Source: Pseudomonas sp. GOM6 (GTDB lineage Bacteria; Pseudomonadota; Gammaproteobacteria; Pseudomonadales; Pseudomonadaceae). From it: DNA of 64,000 nt. The DNA is taken from assembly GCF_029537485.1 (NCBI RefSeq), contig NZ_JARPUS010000005.1, positions 62,001 to 126,000 on the forward strand, read 5' to 3'. Under the pieces are notes generated by a model. It ran no database searches. It saw only the letters and a program-made list of their open reading frames with translations, and was not told the DNA's origin. Positions 47,033 to 55,420 of the stretch are shown here, piece after piece. Positions within the stretch are counted from its first letter, which is position 1. Each line of letters opens with the position of its first letter. A program made the position numbers and the translations under genes.

Positions 47033-47355
47033 AAAAGCACTCGCGACTGGTCGAGCTACTTCGTCAATCCTTCAACCTGACGCTGACCGAAGCTGAAGGC
47101 GCCATTCGTGGTGCTGAGGCAGAGGCGGTTTCACGTTGCGGTGGGCGTCGGGCAGTAATTGAGCGAGCCTTTCGTGGTCGCCAGTTCGCAGCTTCTTCGA
47201 AGCTGAGACGCCAGTACCCCAACGCACGTGATGTGACGATGTACTGCATCGATAAGGGCTACACCGGCAAACGCCGCGTGTTGGTTCATGACGGTGTTGT
47301 TGTGTCGCATGGTCGAGCCGACTGGCATGCATTCGCTGCCAGGCTGACTCGCTAA
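47029..47355 (+). CDS. Basic hypothetical protein (108 aa)
   Basis: Starts at GTG 47029 with AAAGGAGG 11 bases before. MKKHSRLVELLRQSFNLTLT, then an Arg-rich helix pair (CGGRRAVIERAFRGRQFAAS; LRRQYPNARDVTMYCIDKGY) and a beta hairpin end. The basic nature suggests nucleic-acid binding, which is only an inference. Confidence 0.6.
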   Translation: MKKHSRLVELLRQSFNLTLTEAEGAIRGAEAEAVSRCGGRRAVIERAFRGRQFAASSKLRRQYPNARDVTMYCIDKGYTGKRRVLVHDGVVVSHGRADWHAFAARLTR

Positions 47356-47360
47356 TTTCT

Positions 47361-47422
47361 AAACCCGCATGGGGGTATCTATCCCCTGTGGGGTAGGTAC
47401 CTCTCTTAACCTGGAGGTACAC
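47361..47422 (+). promoter_or_regulatory. Structured leader, short form, of the gene at 47423
   Basis: Hairpin C: CCCGCATGGGGGTA-TCTA-TCCCCTGTGGGGTA. Hairpin D: GGTACCTC...TGGAGGTAC, Shine-Dalgarno site paired over its whole length. Confidence 0.8.
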
Positions 47423-48205
47423 ATGGCGCACTCAAGTGCTGTGGAGAAGATTTTCACTCACCAACTCGAAAAGCTCGGTTACCCGACTGGCGACATTCGC
47501 TGGAGCCTGGGTTACTGCCAAGGTGACGGTGCTTCCTTTTCAGGAAAGCTGGATACCAAGGCTCTCGGCAAGCGGCTTTGCCCGCAGGTTCAAGAGGCTG
47601 TATGGGATGGTTTGCCCGATGACTTTGAGCTCTTGCTTGAACGTCGGGATCACCGCTACGTCCACGAGAATTCCACCTCCCTCAACTACGATGCCAAATG
47701 CCTTGAAGGCAGTGATGTCGAATCGTGGGGAGGTGTCGCGCAGAAGGTGGCCCTGGGCCAACTTTTGCCACTTCTTGAGGAAGAGATCTACCAGACCGGC
47801 AGCGCCTTGGCGAAGCTGGGCTACAAGATCTACGAGATGAGTCCCTACGAGAAGGAGCTGGTAAAGGCCTATCAGACTCAGAACTTCCGCGTGGAGATCC
47901 ACCGGGAGCGTGACACGGACTGGTTTCTGGAGGATGTGTTCGGGGAGGACTCCCTGGATGAAATCATCGCCGACATCGAGTCTGAACGCACAGAAGTTGC
48001 TTCTATGTGCGTCAAGGTGATCCAGATCGATGAGGACGGTGATGAGCTCTGTGAGCTGCACACTGAGTACCTCGACCGTATCGCCTACGAAAAGAGTGGC
48101 CCTGTGTTTGGCAAAGGCACCGCACGCGAAGTCGTGTCGGAGGCAGTTGTTAATGCGCGGGAAATGCTGAACAAGCGGAATCGAGTAACGCTCAAAGCCG
48201 CATAA
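47423..48205 (+). CDS. Hypothetical protein (260 aa)
   Basis: Unrecognised acidic protein: MAHSSAVEKIFTHQLEKLGY; a middle with helices (VALGQLLPLLEEEIYQTGSA) and a C-terminal region with VEIHRERDTDWFLEDVFGED and a final basic helix. A degenerate copy of the dispersed palindrome (CAGAAGTTGCTTCTA) lies inside at 47991-48005. Confidence 0.6.
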   Translation: MAHSSAVEKIFTHQLEKLGYPTGDIRWSLGYCQGDGASFSGKLDTKALGKRLCPQVQEAVWDGLPDDFELLLERRDHRYVHENSTSLNYDAKCLEGSDVESWGGVAQKVALGQLLPLLEEEIYQTGSALAKLGYKIYEMSPYEKELVKAYQTQNFRVEIHRERDTDWFLEDVFGEDSLDEIIADIESERTEVASMCVKVIQIDEDGDELCELHTEYLDRIAYEKSGPVFGKGTAREVVSEAVVNAREMLNKRNRVTLKAA

Positions 48206-48337
48206 ACCCCTGGGGGGACTTTCTCCCCCTGGGGTGAGGTCCCTTCAGTTCCCTTACCCCGGCTTCGGGGCTTCCTAAAGCCTCCGTTTCGGGGGTTTCA
48301 GGAAGCCCCGAGGTTGGGTCTTTGACTGGAGGAAACC
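48204..48337 (+). promoter_or_regulatory. Structured leader of the primase-like gene with an extra long hairpin
   Basis: Hairpin C: CCCCTGGGGGGA/TCCCCCTGGGGT. Then GGGGCTTCCT (48267-48276) pairs with AGGAAGCCCC (48301-48310), 10 bp, enclosing AAAGCCTCC/GGGGGTTT; an alternative CCCC-GGCTTC-GGGG overlaps it. TGGAGGAAACC precedes ATG 48338. This is the last leader of the series. Confidence 0.72.
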
Positions 48338-49462
48338 ATGAAAAATTTTGACGCACGTGTCGTTAAGACCGCGGCATTCGGCCAATGGGACGCAATCATT
48401 CAAAGGCTTGCCCCTGAGATCCCGGCTGCTGCATTCAAGAAGCTTGGTAAGCACGTTGCCTGCCCGATCCACTCAGGTGGTACCAAAGGCGATGGCTTCA
48501 AGCTGTTCAAAAAGGACTTCGCCGAAACCGGAGGAGGTATGTGCAATACCTGCGGTACCTTCCACGATGGTTTCAAGCTGCTCATGTGGCTGAAGGGTTG
48601 GGATTTCCCGACCACGGTGGAGGAGGTCGCGGGTGAACTTGGGTTGAAGAACTCCAATGACCAGCGTGAACAGCGGGCTATCAACAGAGACCGTGAAGCA
48701 GAGATTGCTGCAATCCGTGCGCAACGCCTGGCCGATGAAAAGGCAGAGGATGAGCGTATTCGTGGCAACCTCAAGCGAATCTGGAACGAGTCGGTACCAC
48801 TGACCGATCCAATCGCTGAGCCTGCAAGGCTCTACCTGGCAAGCCGCAAGATCCGCATCTGGGATCGACCGGGGCTGGAGCGAGCTGTTCGGTTTCACCC
48901 AAGCCTCAACTGCTACAACGAGGATCAAGAGTTCGAAGGGAGTTTCCCAACGATCGTTCTCCTGGTGTGCAGTGAAGGCCGGCCGGCAACAATCCATCGT
49001 CACTACCTCACCCCCAAAGGTGAGAAGGCACCGGTGGAGAACTCGAAGAAAATGTGCGAAGTCCCTTCTGACCGTCAGGTAACAGGTGGGGCAGTGTTCA
49101 CTTCGATGGCCGCCGAAGTCGCTGATGTGTGTGAGGGTCTGGAGACGGCGCTGTCGATCGAGATGGCTATGGGCATCCCGGTCTGGCCGTTGGTCAATGC
49201 CACCCTGCTTGAGCTGTTCGAGCCTCCCAAAGGGGTCAAGGCAGTTCGAATCTGGGCTGACAAAGACGTAACTGAAACTGGTATCAGGGCCGCAAACGCT
49301 CTGAAGGCCAGGCTCTGGGAGAAAGGGATCAAGTGCATGGTGATGATCCCCTCGATCAGCATCCCAGAAGGCGCCAAAGGCGTCGACTGGGCTGACGTTT
49401 GGATGACGATGGGGCTCTTTGGGTTCCCGCAGCGTCCGAAAGCAGAGCGAGTTGCGTCATGA
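48338..49462 (+). CDS. Zinc-ribbon and Toprim primase-like protein
   Basis: A 374-residue protein like the primase half of P4-type and plasmid DNA primases. An N-terminal zinc-binding module has Cys42-x2-His45 and Cys69-x2-Cys72 (ACPIHSGG; GGMCNTCGTF). A charged linker follows, then a Toprim domain with VCEGLETALSIEMAMGIPVW (catalytic Glu near 266) and VRIWADKDVTETG (DxD-like near 307). No helicase domain is attached, so it would prime lagging-strand or incoming single-stranded plasmid DNA, or act as a DNA-end sensor. The TGA overlaps the next ATG. Confidence 0.82.
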   Translation: MKNFDARVVKTAAFGQWDAIIQRLAPEIPAAAFKKLGKHVACPIHSGGTKGDGFKLFKKDFAETGGGMCNTCGTFHDGFKLLMWLKGWDFPTTVEEVAGELGLKNSNDQREQRAINRDREAEIAAIRAQRLADEKAEDERIRGNLKRIWNESVPLTDPIAEPARLYLASRKIRIWDRPGLERAVRFHPSLNCYNEDQEFEGSFPTIVLLVCSEGRPATIHRHYLTPKGEKAPVENSKKMCEVPSDRQVTGGAVFTSMAAEVADVCEGLETALSIEMAMGIPVWPLVNATLLELFEPPKGVKAVRIWADKDVTETGIRAANALKARLWEKGIKCMVMIPSISIPEGAKGVDWADVWMTMGLFGFPQRPKAERVAS

Positions 49463-49749
49463 CTGGGTATAGGTCGAATCAGTTTCGTCCTGACCTGGTC
49501 GACACCAGCCCTGGTGCTTCGGCTCTTTGTCCTTTCAGCCCGCCCCCTGACTTTGAGGGGGACGGGCAGGGGTACATCGAGCTGCTCCGCCGGCGTTACA
49601 AGGACATCTCACACAAGCGTTACCTGCAGGACCGCATCGCGAGGTTCGATCGCGGCGAGGAGGTCAATATCATTGGCCCCTTTGCTGTCGAGGCCGCGAA
49701 GGTGTTGGGCTTGCTCGTATCGAATCAAAACCTGAAGAAGACCGGCTAA
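49459..49749 (+). CDS. Hypothetical protein (96 aa) coupled to the primase-like gene
   Basis: MTGYRSNQFRPDLVDTSPGA begins a 96-residue protein with a Pro-rich start and a basic helix (LLRRRYKDISHKRYLQDRIA). Its ATG overlaps the primase stop, so it is likely made with it and may be its partner. The stop codon is inside the terminator hairpin. Confidence 0.6.
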   Translation: MTGYRSNQFRPDLVDTSPGASALCPFSPPPDFEGDGQGYIELLRRRYKDISHKRYLQDRIARFDRGEEVNIIGPFAVEAAKVLGLLVSNQNLKKTG

Positions 49750-49766
49750 CCCCGGTCTTTTTTTTT
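49739..49766 (+). terminator. Strong rho-independent terminator closing the leader-gene region
   Basis: AGACCGG-CTAACC-CCGGTCT followed by nine T. It contains the stop codon of the preceding gene. Confidence 0.9.
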
Positions 49767-49840
49767 GCCTGAATCGAGCGTTGCAACAGGACTTGGTCGT
49801 AGTAAGGTCTGCACTCAATACACCGAAGCCCTCAACTGCC

Positions 49841-50560
49841 ATGACTTACACCGTTGTCTCGTTCCACACCGTAAAGACTGAAACCCCCGGCATCTTCCAT
49901 GTCTCGTTCAAGGGCGACAAGCGCTTCCGGCATAAGCTGGAGGTTCATACCCTGGCCGACTTGGGAAATGACGCCCTCGACTATGTCGAGCTGTATGGGA
50001 TCTGGTTCTACCTCATGGGTATCGAGTACGCCGGCAAGATGCGGTCGTCGAAGAATCTTCGTCTCGTCGTTTCCCGGGGCGCCATCAAGCGCCTACTGCG
50101 TGAAACCAGCTCCAAAGCTCATCTCTTTCAGTTCACCAATGCCATCAGAACTCAGTTTTTCGGAATGACCGACATCGAGGTCGACAAGAACCCAGACTGG
50201 GCTTCTGACCTGGAGCTGAACGCGTGTGTGAAGTGGGATGGCTTGCCGCCGGCGTACCCAACTGAGGTAAACCCAGTTGCTGGCCCGGTCGAGATCACCT
50301 ACCACGCGCTGGAGCGTTACTACGAGAACACCAACAAGGAAGGGCGGGCTGACCTGATATTCCAAAAGGTTTGCAGGCTCGTGCGTGAGGCCTCGATCCA
50401 GACAACGCTGCCAGACAGCGTGCTACGACATAAGTCGCAAAAGTATGGCGCTCGAAACAAGAATGATTTATACCTGAACACCCGGTCAGGATGGCAGGCC
50501 GTGGTTTCTGAGTCAGAGCGTGGGGCGAAATTCGTCGCTACGGTGTATATGAGGCAGTAA
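49841..50560 (+). CDS. Hypothetical protein (239 aa)
   Basis: Unrecognised. The N-terminal half is alpha/beta (MTYTVVSFHTVKTETPGIFH; LADLGNDALDYVELYGIWFY). The C-terminal 85 residues start ITYHALERYYENTNKEGRAD and end in beta strands with VVSESERGAKFVATVYMRQ, a layout like small RelE/DUF4258-type RNase folds, but the match is weak. There is no clear Shine-Dalgarno site before ATG 49841; an in-frame TTG at 49781 is an alternative start. Its TAA overlaps the next ATG. Confidence 0.55.
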   Translation: MTYTVVSFHTVKTETPGIFHVSFKGDKRFRHKLEVHTLADLGNDALDYVELYGIWFYLMGIEYAGKMRSSKNLRLVVSRGAIKRLLRETSSKAHLFQFTNAIRTQFFGMTDIEVDKNPDWASDLELNACVKWDGLPPAYPTEVNPVAGPVEITYHALERYYENTNKEGRADLIFQKVCRLVREASIQTTLPDSVLRHKSQKYGARNKNDLYLNTRSGWQAVVSESERGAKFVATVYMRQ

Positions 50561-50976
50561 TGGGCTCACTGTTCAAGTACGTCGAGAAAAACCGAAGGGA
50601 GATGCTGGCCTTGATCCGGGCGGTTGATCGGCCTGCCTGGGAGGTGTTTTCGACTCTTAGTAAGACTAGCCAGGTCGCTGCGATTTCAACTCACCCGAAA
50701 GTTCGCGAATCTGCTGTAAACCATGTTCTACGGGAGATGGGCTTTGGTCCCATGGACAGCGTGCAGCACAGGTTCACTCGCAAGATGTACGTCGTAGATT
50801 ACCCGTTGGTCGGGTTTTCAGATGACGGTGTTCCTTTGAGGGTAGTGTTATTTGGTCATGAGTTCACAGCCACTCATGAGGCACAGTCTCCAGGATTCAT
50901 TGGTCACCTTGGTGACTTCAGTAGCCTGAGTACTGGCGCAAGCATTACGGCAGAAGAGCTGCTGATGGTGGGGTGA
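50560..50976 (+). CDS. Hypothetical protein (138 aa)
   Basis: Basic N-terminal helix (MGSLFKYVEKNRREMLALIR), middle with STHPKVRESAVNHVLREMGF, and a beta-rich C-terminus (LRVVLFGHEFTATHEAQSPG). It is coupled to the gene upstream by TAATG overlap. Not recognised. Confidence 0.55.
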   Translation: MGSLFKYVEKNRREMLALIRAVDRPAWEVFSTLSKTSQVAAISTHPKVRESAVNHVLREMGFGPMDSVQHRFTRKMYVVDYPLVGFSDDGVPLRVVLFGHEFTATHEAQSPGFIGHLGDFSSLSTGASITAEELLMVG

Positions 50977-50999
50977 CCCACTACAGGCTGACGCGTGTG

Positions 51000-51117
51000 T
51001 AATATCCGATAAACCCCAGACCCGGATATTGCGCAGAGCCCCTGCGGGGGAGCATGATATTCCCACTTTTCAATAATCATCCCGTTTTGAATCTGTAGTT
51101 CAAAAAAGGAAAAGTGG
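51000..51117. repeat. Nested inverted repeats upstream of the recombinase gene
   Basis: AATATCCG/CGGATATT (51002-51034) is followed by an outer pair CCACTTTTC (51063-51071) and GAAAAGTGG (51109-51117) that enclose TTTTGAA-TCTGTAG-TTCAAAA (51085-51105). The inner 7-7-7 element has the geometry of a tyrosine-recombinase core or an operator. Confidence 0.6.
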
Positions 51118-51124
51118 ACTGCTT

Positions 51125-52417
51125 ATGGCTCGTGTGCCCCAGCCTCTGTTTGATACGTTCAGCCGATTCCACGAGCTCAATTTCCTCAACCTTAGTGCAG
51201 AGCTCCCGTCTGTGCGCGAGTTTCTGGCCCAGTTTCCGACAGAGTGCCAAGCGGTCGACGGGTACCTGGCTGTTCGCAGCTTTCTGAAGTCCTACGGCGG
51301 CAACGAAGCAACCTTCAACTCCTACCGTACGCACGTCGAGCGCTTGCTTTTGTGGTCGTTGATGGTCGCCAAGATCCCGCTGCTTGAGATGCGCCGCAGT
51401 CACGGCGAGGCCTTCATCGAGTTCTGCCATAGCCCTGACCAAAACTGGATCGGCCCTGTCGTGAAATCCCGCTTTGTCCGGATTGGTGGCCGCAAGAAGC
51501 TTGACACGGATACCTACCAGGTAAACCCCGACTGGCGACCGTTCAACGTGACTGTTTCAAAGAGCGAACGTAAGGCCGCGACTGAGTCCGGCGCAGAGCT
51601 CCATGTTGCACCCTACAGCATGTCCCAGGGCTCGAAGAGCCAGGTATTTGCCGTTTGCGGAAGCTTCTTCCAGTACTGCATCCAAGAAGGCCTTACCGAG
51701 GTCAATCCGATCCAGTCGATCAAGCAGAAATCCAAGTACATCCAGCGAACCATTGCCGATGCCAGTGGACGTTCACTGACCCAGCTGCAGTGGGACTATG
51801 TGATTGAGACTGCCGAGCTGATGGCGGCTGAAGATCCCGGGCATGAGAGAACCCTGTTTATCCTGGTGACCATGTTCAGCATGTACCTTCGCGTGTCCGA
51901 CATGGTAGGCCGTGATAACTGGGTGCCCACCATGGGCGATATTCGCCGGGACTCCAATGGGGACTGGTTTTTCCATGTGGTTGGCAAGGGCAACAAGGCC
52001 GCCAAAATCAGCGTGAAGGACGAATACATCCAGGTTTACTTGTCTCGGTACCGGCAGCACCTGAACCTGTCTCCCCTGCCCGCTCCCTTCGAGAAAACGC
52101 CTCTTGTGGCAACACTGAAGGGTCGAGCTGGCCTCTCCGATCGTCACATCCGACTTATCCTGCAGGAGGTCTTCGATCGCGCCCTGGAGCGAATGAAAGA
52201 AGAGCGTCGGACTGTGGATGAGATTGCTCAACTCCGGGCTGCATCGCTGCACTGGCTCAGGCACACTTCTGCGACCTTTGACGCCCCGTTCCGTGACATG
52301 AAAGACCTGCAGGCCGATCTCCGGCATGAGCAGATGAGCACTACGCAAAACGTCTACTACAACAGCCTCGATGAGCAGCGAGCAGGTTCGATGAAGGGCT
52401 TGAAAATCAGGAGGTAA
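51125..52417 (+). CDS. Tyrosine recombinase/integrase
   Basis: The 430-residue protein has an N-terminal SAM-like core-binding domain (about 45-215) and a catalytic domain with Arg256 in MYLRVSDM, a Lys in the VVGKGNKAAK beta-hairpin, His376-x2-Arg379 (LHWLRHTSAT), His401 in LRHEQMSTTQ and the nucleophile at Tyr411 or Tyr412 (NVYYNS). It could resolve plasmid multimers or integrate elements. Inverted repeats in front of it may be its target or operator. GGAAAAGTGGA, a modest ribosome-binding site, overlaps the outer repeat. Confidence 0.88.
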   Translation: MARVPQPLFDTFSRFHELNFLNLSAELPSVREFLAQFPTECQAVDGYLAVRSFLKSYGGNEATFNSYRTHVERLLLWSLMVAKIPLLEMRRSHGEAFIEFCHSPDQNWIGPVVKSRFVRIGGRKKLDTDTYQVNPDWRPFNVTVSKSERKAATESGAELHVAPYSMSQGSKSQVFAVCGSFFQYCIQEGLTEVNPIQSIKQKSKYIQRTIADASGRSLTQLQWDYVIETAELMAAEDPGHERTLFILVTMFSMYLRVSDMVGRDNWVPTMGDIRRDSNGDWFFHVVGKGNKAAKISVKDEYIQVYLSRYRQHLNLSPLPAPFEKTPLVATLKGRAGLSDRHIRLILQEVFDRALERMKEERRTVDEIAQLRAASLHWLRHTSATFDAPFRDMKDLQADLRHEQMSTTQNVYYNSLDEQRAGSMKGLKIRR

Positions 52418-52564
52418 CCCTGCCTCCGGCGTCACCTGAAAGACATACCCACACAGTCTGTGGATAAGTCTGTTGACTGCTCCGTAGCGCCGGCGCCCCA
52501 CCCCGCCCTCGTTAGAATGACTGTTTTTTGTACAGTTGATCTGAACCCATTTTGGGGCTGGATT

Positions 52565-52626
52565 AACCCCCTTTGAGGGGGTTGCATCCCTAGGATATCG
52601 CTAACAGGAAATTCACGATTAGCGAT
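52565..52626 (+). promoter_or_regulatory. Hairpins upstream of the HTH-like/traF operon
   Basis: AACCCCC-TTTGA-GGGGGTT (52565-52583) and ATCGCTAA...TTAGCGAT (52597-52626, with CAGGAA in the loop) precede ATG 52633. The rest of 52418-52564 shows no gene. Confidence 0.5.
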
Positions 52627-52632
52627 TCCGAT

Positions 52633-52941
52633 ATGACCCTAGCACTCAAAGTTCAAGACTCGGAGCCCGTTCATGCGGACATCAACAACGACACTCCAAA
52701 TGGTCGTGGGGATGAGCCGCGGTGCCTGGTCACCGAGTACGGGGGCCGGATGTCGGCCAAGGACGTGGCTGGTGAGCTCGGCTACAGCTACACCTACTTC
52801 ACAAAGAAGATCGGCAATGCAAAGTACCGGCACCTGGACTGGGTAAAGGTGTTGCTGCCTGCGCGAATTAAGAATGGGGCCGCTTTCGACTACAAGACTT
52901 CTGCTGTCGAAGGCCTGATGAAGGTGCGTGGCCTCCTATGA
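52633..52941 (+). CDS. Small HTH-like protein at the head of the traFHG operon
   Basis: A 102-residue protein. After a disordered start, residues about 45-65 (MSAKDVAGELGYSYTYFTKK) resemble a helix-turn-helix of an excisionase or Mor/AlpA-like kind, followed by a basic segment. The stop overlaps the traF start by four bases. It may regulate the operon, and the ATCGCTAA inverted repeat just upstream is a candidate operator. Function is inferred. Confidence 0.55.
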   Translation: MTLALKVQDSEPVHADINNDTPNGRGDEPRCLVTEYGGRMSAKDVAGELGYSYTYFTKKIGNAKYRHLDWVKVLLPARIKNGAAFDYKTSAVEGLMKVRGLL

Positions 52942-53972
52942 GCACCATAGCGCAGAAGTTACTTCTGTCAGCTGCAATTGCTGCTTCTGGCATGGCCATC
53001 GCTGAGCAATCGACCACTCAAGTCGCCGAAGCGCCTTCTGTCATGGCAGGCGGCTCTCAGTTCTACAAGGACAAAGCCGAAGGCTGGTTCTGGTACAAGG
53101 ATCCGCCCAAGGAAGTCAAAAAGAAGGTCGAGAAGAAAAAGGAGCTTCCTCCTCCTCCACCGCCTCCTGCAGAAAAGCCTGTCGAGGTTAAAGCTGAGCC
53201 GGTGAAGCCCAAGGGCCCGCCCGTGGGAAGTGTCGCCTGGATCAAGGTGAACCTTCCCTTGTACAGGGACCGCGCTATCGATGACCCATCGGATGAGAAC
53301 GTACAGGCCTACTACTACCTGCAGCGTCTGATGATGGATAAGGCGAACAAGTTCGCTGAAAGGTCTACCAGCGTAATCATGCGCGATCCGTTCCTGGATG
53401 AAGACAGCCGCCGGCCAGTAGCAACCTACGCCGCCAATACCATGAACCGTGAGTCGTCCAAGCGGAAGGAGACGGTACTCAAGGATCTGGCTGACAGGGT
53501 CGGCCTGTTCTACTTCTTCAAATCCGACTGCGCCCTCTGCGTTGAACAGGCAGGAGTGCTCCAGGGCCTGAGCTTCAAAACCGGGATACCGATCCTCCCA
53601 GTGTCTCTGGACGGGAAGCCTTTAGACCAGAACATCTATTCGGAATACCGCATTGATGATGGCCAGGCGAAGAAGCTCAAGATCTACAACGCCCCTGCCC
53701 TCGCCTTGGCGATCCCCCCGGACAAAACGGAAATTGTTGGCTACGGCGCCGTGACACAGGACGTGCTTGAGAACCGAATCCTGATGGTTGCTCGGGACAA
53801 CGGGATCATCAGTCACCAGATGTTCGCCTCAACCCAGCCCTTTACGGATAACGGCCTGCTCACCATGGACGATGCCAAAGACCTGTCCGAAGAAGATTTG
53901 AAAGATCCAAACGTACTTGTCGAACATCTGCGCAACCAGCTTGCGCAAAAGACTGCGCTAGAGGGGATGTAA
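52938..53972 (+). CDS. traF: TraF, F-type conjugation periplasmic protein
   Basis: TraF is a thioredoxin-fold periplasmic protein needed for F pilus assembly. The 344-residue product has a signal peptide (MSTIAQKLLLSAAIAASGMA), a Lys/Glu-rich stretch with LPPPPPPPAEKPVEV near residues 70-85, then the TraF region with FYFFKSDCALCVEQAGVLQG, including a CxxC (CALC) as in active disulfide oxidoreductases. The IPILPVSLDG and GYGAVTQDVLENRI segments are family-typical. A dispersed palindrome copy lies in the signal-peptide codons. Confidence 0.92.
   Translation: MSTIAQKLLLSAAIAASGMAIAEQSTTQVAEAPSVMAGGSQFYKDKAEGWFWYKDPPKEVKKKVEKKKELPPPPPPPAEKPVEVKAEPVKPKGPPVGSVAWIKVNLPLYRDRAIDDPSDENVQAYYYLQRLMMDKANKFAERSTSVIMRDPFLDEDSRRPVATYAANTMNRESSKRKETVLKDLADRVGLFYFFKSDCALCVEQAGVLQGLSFKTGIPILPVSLDGKPLDQNIYSEYRIDDGQAKKLKIYNAPALALAIPPDKTEIVGYGAVTQDVLENRILMVARDNGIISHQMFASTQPFTDNGLLTMDDAKDLSEEDLKDPNVLVEHLRNQLAQKTALEGM
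52953..52967. repeat. Dispersed palindrome, copy in traF
   Basis: CAGAAGTTACTTCTG, perfect arms, 15 bases after the traF start codon. Confidence 0.7.
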
Positions 53973-55418
53973 ATGCTCAAGGTCAAATTCAAAGCTCTCG
54001 CCCTCGGTGTTGCGATCGCATGTGCTTCGCAAGTGGCGAATGCCAATATCCAATCCCAGATGGACTCGATGTTCGACGGCATGTCGAATTCCACCGATGC
54101 TGGTGCGTACGAGACTGCGACCCGGGGCGTAATTTCCGGTGGCTCGATGCGTTTCCGCAACAAAATCGTGAACGCCCCAGTAGTCGCCTTTCGTCCGCCG
54201 TCCTTCCAGGCCGGTTGCGGTGGCATCGACATGTTTGCTGGCTCGTTCAGCTTCATCAACGCTCAGCAGTTCGTGCAGTCCCTGCGTTCCATCGCTTCCA
54301 ACGCGGTAGGTGTCGCCTCCGGCTATGCCTTCAAGCTGGCTCTCCAGGCAATGGGGCCAACGGTCGCAAACGTCATCAAGGACCTGCAGGAGGCCATGCA
54401 GCACATCAACGGCTTGATGTCGAACTCGTGCCAACTGGCAACGGGCCTGGTTACCGACACGTTCATGGCATTCGGTGCGAAGCTTGATGCCGCTGACAAG
54501 CAGAAGTCCTTTACCAAGGGCATCAAGGATAACTTCGGCTCCTGGTTCAATACCGAAGGCAAGTCGGCCGGCGAAGAAGTTGAGTCGAACGGCTATGCCG
54601 AGATGTGTAAGGACAAGGGCAACGTCGTCTGGTGCAACCTGCGCAGAAGCAACGCCAAAAATGCTTTCCTCTACGGCTCGCTAGAGACTGACGAGATCAT
54701 GATGTCCTTCACGGGATCAATCATCCTCGGTGAGTTTGGCGACTCGGATGACGGCAAGGGGCGTCAGCGCCAAACCATCGTTCTTCCGCCCCTCAAGATT
54801 GACCTTGAGACGATGATCGAGGGCAAGAAAGGCGAGAAGGTCAGCATCTATGACTGTGGTGGCGATGAAGATACCTGCTATCCGGACAACGGCAGCAGCC
54901 TCGGTACCAAGGAGATCGAGTTCGACGGTGTTGCTGAAAAGATCGTGAAGGCCTTTATCGGCAGCCCGAACAGCATCGGCATCGTTCAAAAGTGGGCAAC
55001 TAACACCGGGTCCTTCACTGAGGAAGAAAAATCGTTGCTGGCCGGCCTGCAAGCAACCGGTTTCTCCGCAATGATCCAGCGACTCTCGAAGAGCTCCCCA
55101 TACCAGGCAAAGGGCTTTGTTCAAGAGCATTCCAAAATGCTGGCGCGTGACATGACCTACGTGCTCGCCCGTGGATACATCGAGGCAGTCCGTAACTCCT
55201 TGGTTGGCAACGAAATGGAAGGCGCCTTGGGCACATCGCCCAATGAATTCCTGCGCGATGCCTACACGCGACTCGACAACCAGTACCAGGCAGCAATTGC
55301 TAAGTACGGGACCCCGTCCGAAATGAACATGGCTTACAAGACGGCTATGGAGCTGTTGCCGGCTCCGGCACTCACCACCGCCTTCAGCACCAAAGTCACC
55401 ACCACTGGGACCAATTAA
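53973..55418 (+). CDS. traH: TraH, F-type conjugation protein
   Basis: TraH is a periplasmic protein required for F pilus assembly and mating-pair stabilisation. The 481-residue product has a signal peptide (MLKVKFKALALGVAIACASQ), the family segment PPSFQAGCGGIDMFAGSFSF near residue 70, QALQAMGP-like helices, and SNSCQLATGL. A C-terminal coiled-coil-like region follows. It starts at the codon right after the traF stop. Confidence 0.93.
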   Translation: MLKVKFKALALGVAIACASQVANANIQSQMDSMFDGMSNSTDAGAYETATRGVISGGSMRFRNKIVNAPVVAFRPPSFQAGCGGIDMFAGSFSFINAQQFVQSLRSIASNAVGVASGYAFKLALQAMGPTVANVIKDLQEAMQHINGLMSNSCQLATGLVTDTFMAFGAKLDAADKQKSFTKGIKDNFGSWFNTEGKSAGEEVESNGYAEMCKDKGNVVWCNLRRSNAKNAFLYGSLETDEIMMSFTGSIILGEFGDSDDGKGRQRQTIVLPPLKIDLETMIEGKKGEKVSIYDCGGDEDTCYPDNGSSLGTKEIEFDGVAEKIVKAFIGSPNSIGIVQKWATNTGSFTEEEKSLLAGLQATGFSAMIQRLSKSSPYQAKGFVQEHSKMLARDMTYVLARGYIEAVRNSLVGNEMEGALGTSPNEFLRDAYTRLDNQYQAAIAKYGTPSEMNMAYKTAMELLPAPALTTAFSTKVTTTGTN

Positions 55419-55420
55419 GA

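Noticed and set aside
9952..48337. Integron-like cassette array (attC sites)
   Set aside because: The repeats lack the GTTRRRY/RYYYAAC core pair, are placed before starts rather than after stops, and the recombinase at 51125 lacks an obvious integron-integrase insert. Modular shuffling remains possible by homologous recombination.
9952..48337. CRISPR array
   Set aside because: Repeats are separated by whole genes, vary in sequence and no cas genes are present.
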